A stretch of 61,812 nucleotides of DNA from an uncultured Myxococcales bacterium (GCA_937975765.1 CALJUR010000062.1:1-61812), one strand, 5' to 3'. Counted from the stretch's first letter, positions 1-8,376 are shown. Translations and numbers: made by a program. Notes: generated by a model not told the origin, from the letters alone.

Positions 1-1
1 G

Positions 2-1381
2 ACAGCGACCGGCCAGCACGTCCAGGTTTACGCGGTTTCTCGTGATCGGCGACATTCGGGCGACCTGTCCGAAAGGATGACGCTGTTCAAGCGCTTCCAG
101 AGGGAGGCGCTCGCGGCCAGTCGCCTGGAGCACCACAACACGGTGCGGGTGTTCGACTTCGGCATGGGGGGTGACGGCACCCTGTTCCTGGCGATGGAAC
201 TGCTGCGGGGGAGGACGCTGTCGCGGGTCATGGGCGAGGGGCCGATGCCGCCCGGTCGGGCGATCCGGATCGCCGTGCAGGTGTGCCGCAGCCTCGCCGA
301 GGCCCACCAGAACGGCATCATCCACCGCGACATGAAGCCCGACAACATCATGGTCTTCGACACGGCCGGCGAGAAGGACTTCGTGAAGGTGCTGGACTTC
401 GGGATCGCGAAGATCAACGGCGGGACCGGGGAGTCCAGCGTCACGCGAACCGGGGTGATCGTCGGGACCCCCGCCTACATGGCCCCGGAACAGGCCTCCG
501 GCAGCGCGGTCGTACCGGCGACGGACCTGTACTCGCTGGGCGTGATCCTGTTCGAGGCGCTGACGGGCCGCCAGCCGTTCACGGGCGAAACGCCCCTGGC
601 GATCCTCCTGAAGCACGTTCACGACCCCGTGCCCATGCTGGTCATGGACGGCTTCCCGCCGGACGTCCCGCAGGCGCTGGTGGACATCGTGCTGGCACTG
701 CTGCAGAAGCGGCCGGAAGACCGCCCCGCCCCGGCGCTGGAACTGGCAGCCCTGCTGGAGGCCGTCCCGGTGGCATCGCGGGAGGGCGACGGCCAGGCCC
801 CACCGGTCGCTCCGGGCACGCAGGGAACCGGGGCGCACGCCACCGGAGCGCGGGCCGCTCCTTCGCCCGGGGACTCGGTCGCGTGGCCCCATCCAGCGGT
901 TCCGCTCGCCCGGCTGCGGCGCCGCGGGTGGGCGCTGGCGGGCGGCGCCTTGTTCCTGACCTGCCTGGGGCTGGGCGTGGTCCTGGGAACGGGCTTCGTG
1001 AGCCCCGGGCTGTCCCCGGAACCGCCGTCGCCCGCGGCCGTTGCCGTACCCTCGGCTCCTCCGGCGGAACCGGGTGCTTCGACGGCGAACGAGACCCCGC
1101 CCCCGGCGCCGCCCCCGGACCTTTCCGCAGCGCCGGAACCGGCGGCCGCAGAGGCGGCGAAGGCGGCTCCCGTGCCAGCACCGGTGGAGATCGGCGGGGC
1201 CGCCCGGACCGGCCCGTCCACGAGGGCGACCCCGGTCAACCCGTCCGCCGGGGGCAGCGTTCGCGCGAAGACCCGGTGGCCAAGATGCATCCGGTCGAAC
1301 TGCCCGATCGTCGGGGACTGCCTGGACGAGGCGGGGCAGCGGCTGGACGGCGGATCCTTCTGCAGCGACATCGCGTTCTAG
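2..1381 (+). CDS. Transmembrane Ser/Thr protein kinase, 5' end outside window
   Basis: The reading frame is open to the left edge, so the N-terminus is missing; the ATG at 77 is internal. Visible kinase motifs are the HRDMKPDN catalytic loop, DFG (in VLDFGIAK), the APE segment and the regulatory DLYSLGVILFEAL helix. A single transmembrane helix near 930-1005 is followed by a Pro/Ala-rich outer tail with a few cysteines at the end. This is the usual one-pass bacterial Hanks-type kinase plan: cytoplasmic kinase, external tail. Upstream of the ATG the frame reads GQHVQVYAVSRD, where homologues have VAVK, so the ATP-anchoring lysine appears to be tyrosine. This lies at the window edge and could be an assembly artefact. 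The next gene starts 17 bases after the stop, suggesting co-transcription. Confidence 0.85.
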   Translation, partial: TATGQHVQVYAVSRDRRHSGDLSERMTLFKRFQREALAASRLEHHNTVRVFDFGMGGDGTLFLAMELLRGRTLSRVMGEGPMPPGRAIRIAVQVCRSLAEAHQNGIIHRDMKPDNIMVFDTAGEKDFVKVLDFGIAKINGGTGESSVTRTGVIVGTPAYMAPEQASGSAVVPATDLYSLGVILFEALTGRQPFTGETPLAILLKHVHDPVPMLVMDGFPPDVPQALVDIVLALLQKRPEDRPAPALELAALLEAVPVASREGDGQAPPVAPGTQGTGAHATGARAAPSPGDSVAWPHPAVPLARLRRRGWALAGGALFLTCLGLGVVLGTGFVSPGLSPEPPSPAAVAVPSAPPAEPGASTANETPPPAPPPDLSAAPEPAAAEAAKAAPVPAPVEIGGAARTGPSTRATPVNPSAGGSVRAKTRWPRCIRSNCPIVGDCLDEAGQRLDGGSFCSDIAF

Positions 1382-1398
1382 TGTCGAGGAGGTGCGTC

Positions 1399-2229
1399 TT
1401 GTCGCGGACCGTGTTCCGTTTCACATGGACCTTGTGGCTTGTGTTCGGGCTGGTGCTGCCGGTCCAGGCCCGGGCGGACGAGACGTGCCCGGCGGCGACG
1501 TGGGTGAAGGTCGTCGAACTGACCCGGGACGCCAAGGCGCTGATGGACGAGCAGCGGTTTGACGAGGCGCTGGCCCGGCTGCGCAGGGCGCATGACCTGT
1601 GTCCCGAGCCGAAGCTCCGCCGTTCGATGGCGCGGGTATACGACGAGGCGGGCAGGTCCAGGGAGGCGCTGATCGAGTACCGCAACTGCGTGCAGGAAGG
1701 CGCGGACGAGGCCGTTCGCGCCGAGTGCGAACGGCGCGCCGTCGAGATCGAGAAGACGCTCCTGGCCGCGGAGGCACCTCCTCCCGGGCCGGAACCGGGG
1801 CCGGCCGTCCCCGTACCTCTTCCCCAGCCAGAGCCCATGGCGCCGGTCGCGTCCGAACCGGTCCCGGCGAACCCGGCCCCCGTGCCCGTGCAGACTGCGA
1901 GGGCCGGGGCGTTCGCACCCGGGACCGCGTGGAACTGGGTCGGCATCGGGATGGGCGCCGCGGCGCTGGGAGTGGGCGTGGCGTTCCTGGTGCAGTACGG
2001 CGTGGATCGATCGAACGCGCAGGACAGGCACTGGGACCCCGAGCGGCAGGGATGGTGGGCGGCGGACGAGGTCGGTCCGCGGAACCTGGTCCTGGGAGTG
2101 GGACTGTCGGTCCTGGGACTGGCGGGGGGGATCACGTCGGCCGTCCTGTGGCCGAAGGCGCCGATCCGCGCGACGGTGGCCCCGACGACCGGCGGTGGGG
2201 TGGTGGGTGTCGCGATCGACTTGCGATGA
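1399..2229 (+). CDS. Secreted TPR-repeat protein with C-terminal membrane segments
   Basis: I chose the TTG at 1399 because GAGGAGG lies 7 bases upstream and the translation opens with a clear signal peptide ending VQARA|DE. Residues about 25-125 form helical TPR-like repeats (LMDEQRFDEALARLRRAHDLCP and a second AGRSREALIEYRNC unit). A Pro/Glu/Val-rich linker follows, then two hydrophobic segments (GIGMGAAALGVGVAFLV and LVLGVGLSVLGLAGGITSAV). Periplasmic TPR proteins with this tail often sit beside Hanks-type kinases in Myxococcota, and here the kinase is directly upstream. Molecular function is unknown; protein-protein interaction is the likely role. Confidence 0.75.
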   Translation: MSRTVFRFTWTLWLVFGLVLPVQARADETCPAATWVKVVELTRDAKALMDEQRFDEALARLRRAHDLCPEPKLRRSMARVYDEAGRSREALIEYRNCVQEGADEAVRAECERRAVEIEKTLLAAEAPPPGPEPGPAVPVPLPQPEPMAPVASEPVPANPAPVPVQTARAGAFAPGTAWNWVGIGMGAAALGVGVAFLVQYGVDRSNAQDRHWDPERQGWWAADEVGPRNLVLGVGLSVLGLAGGITSAVLWPKAPIRATVAPTTGGGVVGVAIDLR

Positions 2230-2245
2230 CGAGCGGGGGCTGGGG

Positions 2246-4546
2246 ATGCGAGGACTTCGAGTGACGTGGTCGATCGCGCTTGCCGCTGCGGTTGCGGGGG
2301 CGTGCTCGGGGCTTTCGGACCTGCAGAAGGGGGCGTGGCTGGGCGCGGGGGATGCCGCGATCGACTCGGAGGCGGACGGCGGGGTGGTCGCGGACGGGGG
2401 GGACGAGGTGACCGACCCGGCCGGGACGGACTCGGATCCGGCGGATCTGGTCGGGGATGCCCCGGATTCGTGCGACGCCAGGGACCACCAGGCGTGCTTC
2501 GCGGGAAGCCTGTACTGGATCGACTCCTGCGGCGGGCAGGGCGACCTGGCCAGGTCGTGCGCGTGCGGGTGCCTCGGCGCCGCCTGCCTTTCCTGCGGCG
2601 ACTGCCCGGAGGGGTACGTGACGGTCCAGCCCGGCACGTTCAAGATGGGGGCGTCGTTCCTGGAATTTGCAACCGCCAGCGAGAAGCCGCGGCACGATGT
2701 CGCCTTCAGCCGGAGTTTCTGCCTGAAGGAGACCGAACTGACCCAGGGGGAGTGGCAGGCGGTGATGGGGAACAACCCGGCCTACTTCGCCTGGTGCGGA
2801 AGCGACTGCCCCGTGGAAATGGTGTCCTGGTGGGACGCGGTCGCGTTCTGCAACCGGCTTTCGGCCCGGGAGGGGCTGCCGGAGTGCTACACCCTGGCGG
2901 GCTGCAGCGGGACGCCGGGAGAGGGCGACTACGCGTGCATCGACGTGACGTTCAGGGGGACCTCGTGCACCGGCTACCGCCTGCCCACCGAGGCGGAGTG
3001 GGAATTCGCCGCGAGGGCAGGGACCACCACGGACACGTACCACGGGGCGCTGACGAAGACCCACTGCGCGACCCCCAACGAGGCGCTGGACTCGATCGCG
3101 TGGTACCGGGGAAACAGTTGCGCCAGCGCCCCGTCGGCGGAGACCTGTGCAGGGGGGGATCAGTGCGGGCCGCACGTCGTCCGGGGCCTGGAACCGAATG
3201 CCTGGGGCCTCTTCGACATGCTTGGGAACGTCAACGAGTGGGTCTGGGACTGGCTGGGCCCCTACCCGGTCGATCCGGTCGAGAACCCGATCGGACCGTC
3301 CTCGGGCCAGTACCGGCTCCTGCGCGGAGGTGGATGGGGATACGGGGCGGAATATTCCCGGTCCGCCTGGCGGGACAAGGACCTGCCCGGCGATCGCAGC
3401 AGCAACATCGGGATGCGCCCGGCGAGGTCGCTGTGCGTCCCGCGGTGCGATGGCCTGCAGTGCGGCGACGACGGCTGCGAGGGAAGTTGCGGCACCTGCA
3501 CCGGGGGCCGGGAGTGCATCGAGGGCCAGTGCGCGTGCGCGCCCAGGCACCGGATGGGATGCGTCGGCCTGGACCTCTTCTGGTTCGACAGTTGCGGCGT
3601 GCAGGAGACCCGGGTGAAGACCTGCACGTGCGGTTGCCAGGAGGGTGCCTGCACGCCCTGCGGGTGCCCGGACGGCTTCGTTCCGGTGCCCGCCGGAACG
3701 TTCACGATGGGATCGCCGGCCGGGGCATCCGGAGGCTGCGCCGAGGCCGACGAGACGGCCCATCCCGTGACCATCGGCGGCAGTTTCTGCATGAAGGCCT
3801 CCGAGGTCACCCAGGCCGAATGGTTCGCGGTGGCCCGGAACAACCCTTCCCTGTTCGACCTCGCGGGGGGCAGCGCCCCCGTGGAAAACGTCTCCTGGTG
3901 GGATGCGGTGAAGTTCTGCAACCTCCTTTCGGACCAGCAGGGGCTTCCGGACTGCTATGTCCTGACGGGCTGCGGCGGGACGCCAGGAAAGGGGGACTAC
4001 ATCTGCAACCTCGTGACGTTCGCCGGCGTGGGTTGCACGGGCTACCGCCTGCCCACCGAGGCGGAGTGGGAATACGCGGCCCGGGCCGGCACGACGGGGG
4101 ACACCTATGCCGGGTCGCGCGGGGAGGGGGCCGGCTGCGAGGACTGCGGCAAGGACAAGGTGCTGGATGACGTCGCGTGGTGGTGCGGCGACTCGGAATC
4201 GACGATCCATCCGGTGATGAAGGACAAGCAGGCCAACGCCTGGGGCTTGCACGACATGCTGGGGAACGTCTGGGAATGGGTCTGGGACTGGCACGCGGAC
4301 TACCCCTCGGATCCCGTGACGGATCCCCTGGGTCCCGCGTCCGGCTCCAGCCGGGTCCGGCGCGGCGGCGCCTTCGACACGAAGGCGGGCGGCATCCGGG
4401 CCGCGAACCGGGAACCCGCCGTCCCGGACAGCGGCGGCAAGACGTCCGGTTTCCGGCCGGTCAGATGGGCCTGTTCCTGCGATCTCGACTGTCCCTCGGA
4501 GACGGCCTGCGACGCCGGTACGGGGACCTGCAAGGCATCCCGTTGA
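2246..4546 (+). CDS. Lipoprotein with two SUMF1/FGE-sulfatase-type domains
   Basis: The 766-residue protein starts at ATG 2246, preceded by a G-rich ribosome site, with a short signal peptide ending in a weak lipobox (VAGAC). An acidic Asp/Gly linker leads to domain 1 (about residues 120-395) and domain 2 (about 475-745). Each carries the family signatures GTFxMG, WWDAVxFCN, PTEAEWE(F/Y)AARAGTT, GNVxEWVWDW and a C-terminal RxGG(G/A). A Cys-rich module (DGLQCGDDGCEGSCGTC) joins them. Formylglycine-generating enzymes use two copper-binding cysteines in the C-terminal segment. The matching stretches here (RLLRGGGW... and RVRRGGAF...) have none, so oxidase activity is unlikely and a structural or binding role is more plausible. 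A related single-domain protein follows. Confidence 0.85.
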   Translation: MRGLRVTWSIALAAAVAGACSGLSDLQKGAWLGAGDAAIDSEADGGVVADGGDEVTDPAGTDSDPADLVGDAPDSCDARDHQACFAGSLYWIDSCGGQGDLARSCACGCLGAACLSCGDCPEGYVTVQPGTFKMGASFLEFATASEKPRHDVAFSRSFCLKETELTQGEWQAVMGNNPAYFAWCGSDCPVEMVSWWDAVAFCNRLSAREGLPECYTLAGCSGTPGEGDYACIDVTFRGTSCTGYRLPTEAEWEFAARAGTTTDTYHGALTKTHCATPNEALDSIAWYRGNSCASAPSAETCAGGDQCGPHVVRGLEPNAWGLFDMLGNVNEWVWDWLGPYPVDPVENPIGPSSGQYRLLRGGGWGYGAEYSRSAWRDKDLPGDRSSNIGMRPARSLCVPRCDGLQCGDDGCEGSCGTCTGGRECIEGQCACAPRHRMGCVGLDLFWFDSCGVQETRVKTCTCGCQEGACTPCGCPDGFVPVPAGTFTMGSPAGASGGCAEADETAHPVTIGGSFCMKASEVTQAEWFAVARNNPSLFDLAGGSAPVENVSWWDAVKFCNLLSDQQGLPDCYVLTGCGGTPGKGDYICNLVTFAGVGCTGYRLPTEAEWEYAARAGTTGDTYAGSRGEGAGCEDCGKDKVLDDVAWWCGDSESTIHPVMKDKQANAWGLHDMLGNVWEWVWDWHADYPSDPVTDPLGPASGSSRVRRGGAFDTKAGGIRAANREPAVPDSGGKTSGFRPVRWACSCDLDCPSETACDAGTGTCKASR

Positions 4547-4575
4547 CGGTCCTGCCGGGACGGGGAGGGGGGCAA

Positions 4576-5556
4576 ATGCGTGGGATTCGGCTCCTGCTGG
4601 GGGCGGCCCTGCTGGCGTCGTGCGTGACGGGCGCCTGCGACAGTCCGCCGGGTGATCCGCGACTGGAGGGGACGGATGCGATCGGGTCCGATTCCGGTCG
4701 GGAGGAAGGGGCGGCTGTGGAGGTCGCGGGGGGCGATGATGCGTGCCCGGAGGGATACGTCGTCGTCCTCCCGGGGGCGTTCCTGATGGGCTCGCCCGAA
4801 GACGAGCCCGGACGGTCCCCCAACGAGACGCTGCACGAGGTGACGCTGACGCAAGCGTTCTGCCTGAAGGCGACCGAGGTCTCCCTGGCGGAGTGGGCGG
4901 CCTTGATGGGGAACAGCCCCTCGCTGTACTCGGCGTGCGGGAGCGCCTGCCCGGTGGAGTACGTGACCTGGTGGGACGCGGTGGCCTACTGCAACAGGCT
5001 GTCCGAGCAGGAGGGGCTGTCGCAGTGCTACACCCTTGCCGGGTGCAGCGGGATTCCCGGGAACCCCGGGTATGCCTGCACCGGGGTTATGTTCACGGGC
5101 CTGTCGTGCAGCGGGTACCGCCTCCCGACCGAGGCGGAGTGGGAGTTCGCGGCCCGGGGGGGGACGGCCGGGGGGACGTACAACGGCACCTCGTCCCTGC
5201 TATCGTGCGAGGAACCGAACGACGTGCTGGATCCGATCGCCTGCTTCTGCGGGAACTGCTACGACGGCGTGGACAGGTACTCCGCGCTTCCGGTGGGTAC
5301 CCTTCGGGCGAACCCCCTGGACCTCTACGACATGATCGGGAACGTGTGGGAATGGGTCTGGGACTGGTACGGAATCCCCTCCACGGACAGCGCGACGGAT
5401 CCGCTGGGCCCCGCCACCGGTTCCGGCCGGGTCCGCAAGGGAGGTTCGTGGATGGGAGGGGCCACCGACGCACGTTCGGCACGCCGCGACGCGCGTGGCT
5501 CGATGCGCCACGACGAGGACCTCGGCTTCCGCCCGGCCCGGTCGATCGTGCCCTGA
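4576..5556 (+). CDS. Lipoprotein with one SUMF1/FGE-sulfatase-type domain
   Basis: Start ATG 4576 follows GGGGAGGGGGG. The signal peptide (LLLGAALLASCVTGAC) is a likely type II signal; either the first or second Cys could be lipidated. After a short acidic linker, a single SUMF1 domain covers about residues 55-325, with GAFLMGSP, TWWDAVAYCN, YRLPTEAEWEFAARGGT, GNVWEWVWDW and RVRKGGSW. It is clearly paralogous to the two domains encoded just upstream, suggesting tandem duplication. As there, the C-terminal segment (ARSARRDARGS) lacks the catalytic cysteines of true formylglycine-generating enzyme. Confidence 0.85.
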   Translation: MRGIRLLLGAALLASCVTGACDSPPGDPRLEGTDAIGSDSGREEGAAVEVAGGDDACPEGYVVVLPGAFLMGSPEDEPGRSPNETLHEVTLTQAFCLKATEVSLAEWAALMGNSPSLYSACGSACPVEYVTWWDAVAYCNRLSEQEGLSQCYTLAGCSGIPGNPGYACTGVMFTGLSCSGYRLPTEAEWEFAARGGTAGGTYNGTSSLLSCEEPNDVLDPIACFCGNCYDGVDRYSALPVGTLRANPLDLYDMIGNVWEWVWDWYGIPSTDSATDPLGPATGSGRVRKGGSWMGGATDARSARRDARGSMRHDEDLGFRPARSIVP

Positions 5557-5573
5557 ACCGGAAGGTCCCCACC

Positions 5574-5691
5574 GTCCGGGCGCGGTATCCGGGAACAGCG
5601 ATTCCAGGTCGGTCAGGCCGACGAAGACGTCGGGGTCGAGCCCCTCGCGGGCCAGCCAGTCGAAGACGGGGCGGTGATCGGTGCCGCCACC
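5574..5691 (-). pseudogene. Remnant of a VWA-like (DUF2201-type) protein
   Basis: On the minus strand about 40 codons read GGGTDHRPVFDWLAREG followed by LDPDVFVGLTDLESLFPD. This closely resembles the C-terminal part of VWA-like metallopeptidase-associated proteins (DUF2201), where a G-G-T-D-[FH]-R-P-V motif precedes a TDL segment. No other part of such a protein is present: upstream the frame becomes non-homologous, and downstream it runs into the SUMF1 gene on the other strand. The partner MoxR-type ATPase is also missing. I read it as a decayed or truncated gene left behind by rearrangement. Confidence 0.5.
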
Positions 5692-5793
5692 CTCGCGTGG
5701 CCGGCGTCCAGCCACTCCGGTTCCGTCGCGTGGGGTGTCTTCCGTGAATCTCGCCGGCGTGGAGATCCGAGCCTGGGTGGGCGTGTTCAGGCA

Positions 5794-5815
5794 GGAAGCG
5801 GCATGCAGCGTGCCG
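5794..5815. repeat. 22-bp direct repeat, copy 1
   Basis: A 22-base sequence starting GGAAGCGGCATG is identical to 6931-6952. Each copy contains an inverted repeat, CGGCA-N7-TGCCG. This copy lies 27 bases beyond the stop of the nucleotidyltransferase gene. It may be a boundary of the XRE/nucleotidyltransferase cassette or a small REP/terminator-like element placed after minus-strand genes. Confidence 0.7.
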
Positions 5816-5842
5816 TTCTGCGGGGAACGAATCGGGGAGAAT

Positions 5843-6361
5843 TCAGAGGATCGCGTCTCGCAGGATCTCCAGCCGTTCCCGTTTTCCCTGGGCGGGTCCG
5901 GCCCGGAATTCGCGTTCGATGGCCTGCCGGATCACGTCCGTCTGGATCGGCTCGTTCCGGTCACGAGCCCACTGCACGTATCGCAGGCAGTCCTGAAGGT
6001 CCGTCGCGGTCAATCGTGCCAGTTTCAGGAGGACGTACAGGGTCGCATCCGGACGATGGAAGACCGCTCGCAGCCCCTGGCGAACGGGGACGAGGTGTTG
6101 CTCCCACCCCGGGATCCGGTGCAGGAAGAACGCCGCCGCCTGGTTCACGGCCTCGGGCGGGAGCCCGATCGACTGGGCGATTTCCAGGAGTTCCAGGGTC
6201 TGCCGGTTCCCCTCCGGGCCCGCCACGTCGATGTCCAGCGTGACCCGGTGCTGGATGCCGACCAGGGGCAGGACCATCCCGCCGAGGATGACCCAGTCTC
6301 CGTCCAGGCGGTCCACGGCCAGGTCCAGGAATCGATCCAGAAGGTTGCGGTCCATCGCCAT
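5843..6361 (-). CDS. Nucleotidyltransferase-like protein of an XRE/NTase cassette
   Basis: The 172-residue protein starts at the ATG whose A is the last base of the upstream gene's TGA, indicating translational coupling. The N-terminus has the minimal nucleotidyltransferase signature: GGMVLPLVG followed by T-L-DID, the usual GG...DxD arrangement of AbiEii-like and DUF6036-like proteins. The rest is helical. Proteins of this type pair with small HTH or helical partners in toxin-antitoxin-like or phage-defence modules; a role as toxin or modifying enzyme is inference. The cassette lies between two identical 22-bp repeats. Confidence 0.7.
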   Translation of the reverse strand: MAMDRNLLDRFLDLAVDRLDGDWVILGGMVLPLVGIQHRVTLDIDVAGPEGNRQTLELLEIAQSIGLPPEAVNQAAAFFLHRIPGWEQHLVPVRQGLRAVFHRPDATLYVLLKLARLTATDLQDCLRYVQWARDRNEPIQTDVIRQAIEREFRAGPAQGKRERLEILRDAIL

Positions 6362-6879
6362 CACAGGTACTCCGCAAGGGTCGCCCGGGCGATCCGGTAC
6401 AGTTTCGTGACCCGGCCATCCGGGACCCTCGTCGCCAGGATCCATGCCGACGAACCGCGGGCAAACCGCGCCGCGAAGAACTCCGGGAAGTGCAGTCGCA
6501 GCGCCAGCAGCAGTGCCTGGATGGCCTCGGCTTCCCGGCTGGCACCGGCATCGGTGCCTCGCTCCAGGGCCGCCAGTGCGGGCGCCAGTTCCCGGACCAG
6601 CCGGTCCCCGGTCCTGCGCGTCGTCCCGGGTGGCCGCGTCGTCGCAAGCGGCAACCCCAGCCGGCACAGGGCCTTCCAGTCCGTCTCCACGGCCTGGCAG
6701 CCGGCCTCCAGGGCGATTTCCCGCAGGACCTTCGACAGCGTCGAGAACGCCGGATTGGCCCGTCCCGCCTCGATGTTCTGGAGCGTGGCCAGGCTGATGC
6801 CCGATCGGCGCGCGACTTCCGCCTGAGTGAATCCGAGGTCACGGCGCCTACGACGGATCAGGGGTCCGAGGTTCTTCAT
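6361..6879 (-). CDS. XRE-family HTH regulator with C-terminal domain
   Basis: The ATG at 6879 was chosen because a good promoter ends 7 bases upstream and no ribosome site is present, suggesting a leaderless mRNA. Residues 1-58 form a classic Cro/CI helix-turn-helix (RDLGFTQAEVARRSGISLA then TLQNIEAGRANPAFSTLSKV). The remaining 110 residues are a helical domain of unknown fold. It probably represses its own promoter and neutralises or regulates the nucleotidyltransferase encoded by the overlapping downstream gene. Confidence 0.8.
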   Translation of the reverse strand: MKNLGPLIRRRRRDLGFTQAEVARRSGISLATLQNIEAGRANPAFSTLSKVLREIALEAGCQAVETDWKALCRLGLPLATTRPPGTTRRTGDRLVRELAPALAALERGTDAGASREAEAIQALLLALRLHFPEFFAARFARGSSAWILATRVPDGRVTKLYRIARATLAEYL

Positions 6880-6886
6880 ACGCAGG

Positions 6887-6915
6887 ATATTAGGGGTTGA
6901 ACAGGGGATGCGCAA
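6887..6915 (-). promoter_or_regulatory. Putative sigma70 promoter, leaderless XRE gene
   Basis: On the minus strand TTGCGC (6915-6910), a 17-base spacer and TAATAT (6892-6887) precede the ATG by exactly 7 bases. Transcription would start at or next to the start codon. No Shine-Dalgarno sequence is present. The same arrangement occurs at 24499. Confidence 0.4.
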
Positions 6916-6930
6916 GCAATGGTCCCGGTT

Positions 6931-6952
6931 GGAAGCGGCATGCAGCGTGCCG
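6931..6952. repeat. 22-bp direct repeat, copy 2
   Basis: Identical over 22 bases to 5794-5815. It lies 51 bases upstream of the XRE start and 12 bases beyond the stop of the ATPase gene at 6965. The two copies enclose the whole XRE/nucleotidyltransferase cassette. Confidence 0.7.
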
Positions 6953-6964
6953 GAACAGGGCGAG

Positions 6965-8341
6965 TCACATCGAGGACAGGTCGATCAACCGCTCGTCCGT
7001 GGCGGTGCCACGACGGCCACGGAATCCCGATCGGCTGACGATCGCCAGCGTGACGTCCATGCCGGTGAAGTCGGCTTCCCGGGAGACGCGTCCGCGGAGG
7101 TCGTCCAGCAGCGTTCGCGGAACCGGTTCGCGCGACCATTTCACCTCGGCCACGAAGGCGCGGCGGCGTTCCTCGTCCAGCAGGACCAGGTCGAATTCCG
7201 CCGTCGGGCTCCAGTGGCGGCCGGACATCGCGATGGGGAAGGGCGCCTGGGCCGCCAGGCCGGACTCCACGAACAGGCGGCGCAGAACCGGTTCGACGGC
7301 CCGGGACAGGTGGTGGTGCAGGCGGGGCATCACCCGGTTCGCGAAGACCTCCTCCACGCGGCCTCGTTCCAGGTCGTTCCGGTTCCCGTGGACGAAGGCG
7401 TACCAGGTGTCCAGGAAGGGATCGGCCAGCCGGTAAAGCCCCTTGCGGCTCTTGTCCGGCTGTCGCTCGGTCACCGGCACCTCGCGTTCGACCATGCCCA
7501 GGTCCGCCAGCACCGACAGGTAGCGCGAGAGGTTCGCCCGGTCCAGGCCGACCTTCGACGAGATCTCCCCGAACTTCCGGGACCCGGCGGCGATGGCGGC
7601 CAGGACCGACTGGTACACGCGGGGCTCGCGCAGTTCCTCGCGCAGCAGGAAGGGGACCTCCTCGTACAGGGGCTCGCCGGGGGTCAGCACGCGGCGTTCC
7701 AGGTTCCGGGCCAGCGTGTCGTCGGGGTCCAGGCGCTGCAGGTATCCCGGCACGCCGCCGAACAGGGCGGCCAGTTCGATGCGGTCCACCAGCGGTCCGG
7801 GAAAGGCGGGGGACAGTTCCTCCGGCCCCAGGGGACCCAACCGCAACTGGCCGGTGCGTCGGCCGAACAGCGGCGAACGGGGCGACAGGAACGACTGTTC
7901 CATCATCCCCACCGCCGATCCCAGCACGACGATCTTCAGGTTCCCCCGCGCCAGCCGGCCGTCCCAGGCCGCCTGCAACAGCCCGGCCAACGAGGGCATG
8001 CTCTCCACCAGGCAGGGGAACTCGTCCAGGGCCAGGATGGCCGGGCCGGTCACGCCCTCCAGGAAGGCCATCCATGCCTCGGGGGATGCCAGGGGCTGGG
8101 CGGCCAGCAACGGCACGTCCCACTGGCTGGCCAGCGCGTCCGACAGCCGCCGCAGTTCCTCGGTGGCCGTGGACCGCGTCGCCACGAAATACGCGGTGCG
8201 CGTGCGCCCTTCCAATGCCCGTTGCAGCAGCGCCGTCTTGCCGATGCGACGCCGTCCGAACAGCACGAACAGGCCGGCCCCGGGCCGATCCAGGTGCTCC
8301 CGCAGCAGCGCCAGTTCCCGTTCCCGACCGACGAATTCCAT
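6965..8341 (-). CDS. Archaeal-type AAA ATPase with DUF234-like nuclease-fold tail
   Basis: The 458-residue protein opens MEFVGRERELALLREHL, then Walker A GRRRIGKT, Walker B-like AILALDEFPCL and a sensor segment (VLGSAVGMM). A winged-helix region lies around residues 250-310. The C-terminus has AEFDLVLLD...FVAEVKW, the D...ExK pattern of PD-(D/E)xK-like DUF234 domains. Such stand-alone ATPases are common, often mobile genes of unclear cellular role; DNA- or nucleic-acid-linked function is inferred. A 22-bp repeat follows the stop and a palindrome precedes the start. Confidence 0.8.
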   Translation of the reverse strand: MEFVGRERELALLREHLDRPGAGLFVLFGRRRIGKTALLQRALEGRTRTAYFVATRSTATEELRRLSDALASQWDVPLLAAQPLASPEAWMAFLEGVTGPAILALDEFPCLVESMPSLAGLLQAAWDGRLARGNLKIVVLGSAVGMMEQSFLSPRSPLFGRRTGQLRLGPLGPEELSPAFPGPLVDRIELAALFGGVPGYLQRLDPDDTLARNLERRVLTPGEPLYEEVPFLLREELREPRVYQSVLAAIAAGSRKFGEISSKVGLDRANLSRYLSVLADLGMVEREVPVTERQPDKSRKGLYRLADPFLDTWYAFVHGNRNDLERGRVEEVFANRVMPRLHHHLSRAVEPVLRRLFVESGLAAQAPFPIAMSGRHWSPTAEFDLVLLDEERRRAFVAEVKWSREPVPRTLLDDLRGRVSREADFTGMDVTLAIVSRSGFRGRRGTATDERLIDLSSM

Positions 8342-8357
8342 GCGGCCCCCCGGGGCG

Positions 8358-8376
8358 TCTGCAAGCTGTATGCAGA
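8358..8376. promoter_or_regulatory. Inverted repeat upstream of ATPase, possible operator
   Basis: TCTGCA-N7-TGCAGA forms perfect 6-bp arms 17 bases before the minus-strand ATPase start. A weak promoter match (TTGTAC, then CATACA at 18 bases) overlaps it on that strand. Its position suits repression of the ATPase gene. Confidence 0.3.

Noticed and set aside
2246..5556. SUMF1 proteins as true formylglycine-generating enzymes
   Set aside because: The C-terminal cysteine pair needed for copper and catalysis is absent in all three domains, and no sulfatase gene is present.
5557..5842. Plus-strand open frames downstream of the SUMF1 gene
   Set aside because: No start-site support or homology. 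The only protein-like signal there is the minus-strand VWA-type fragment.
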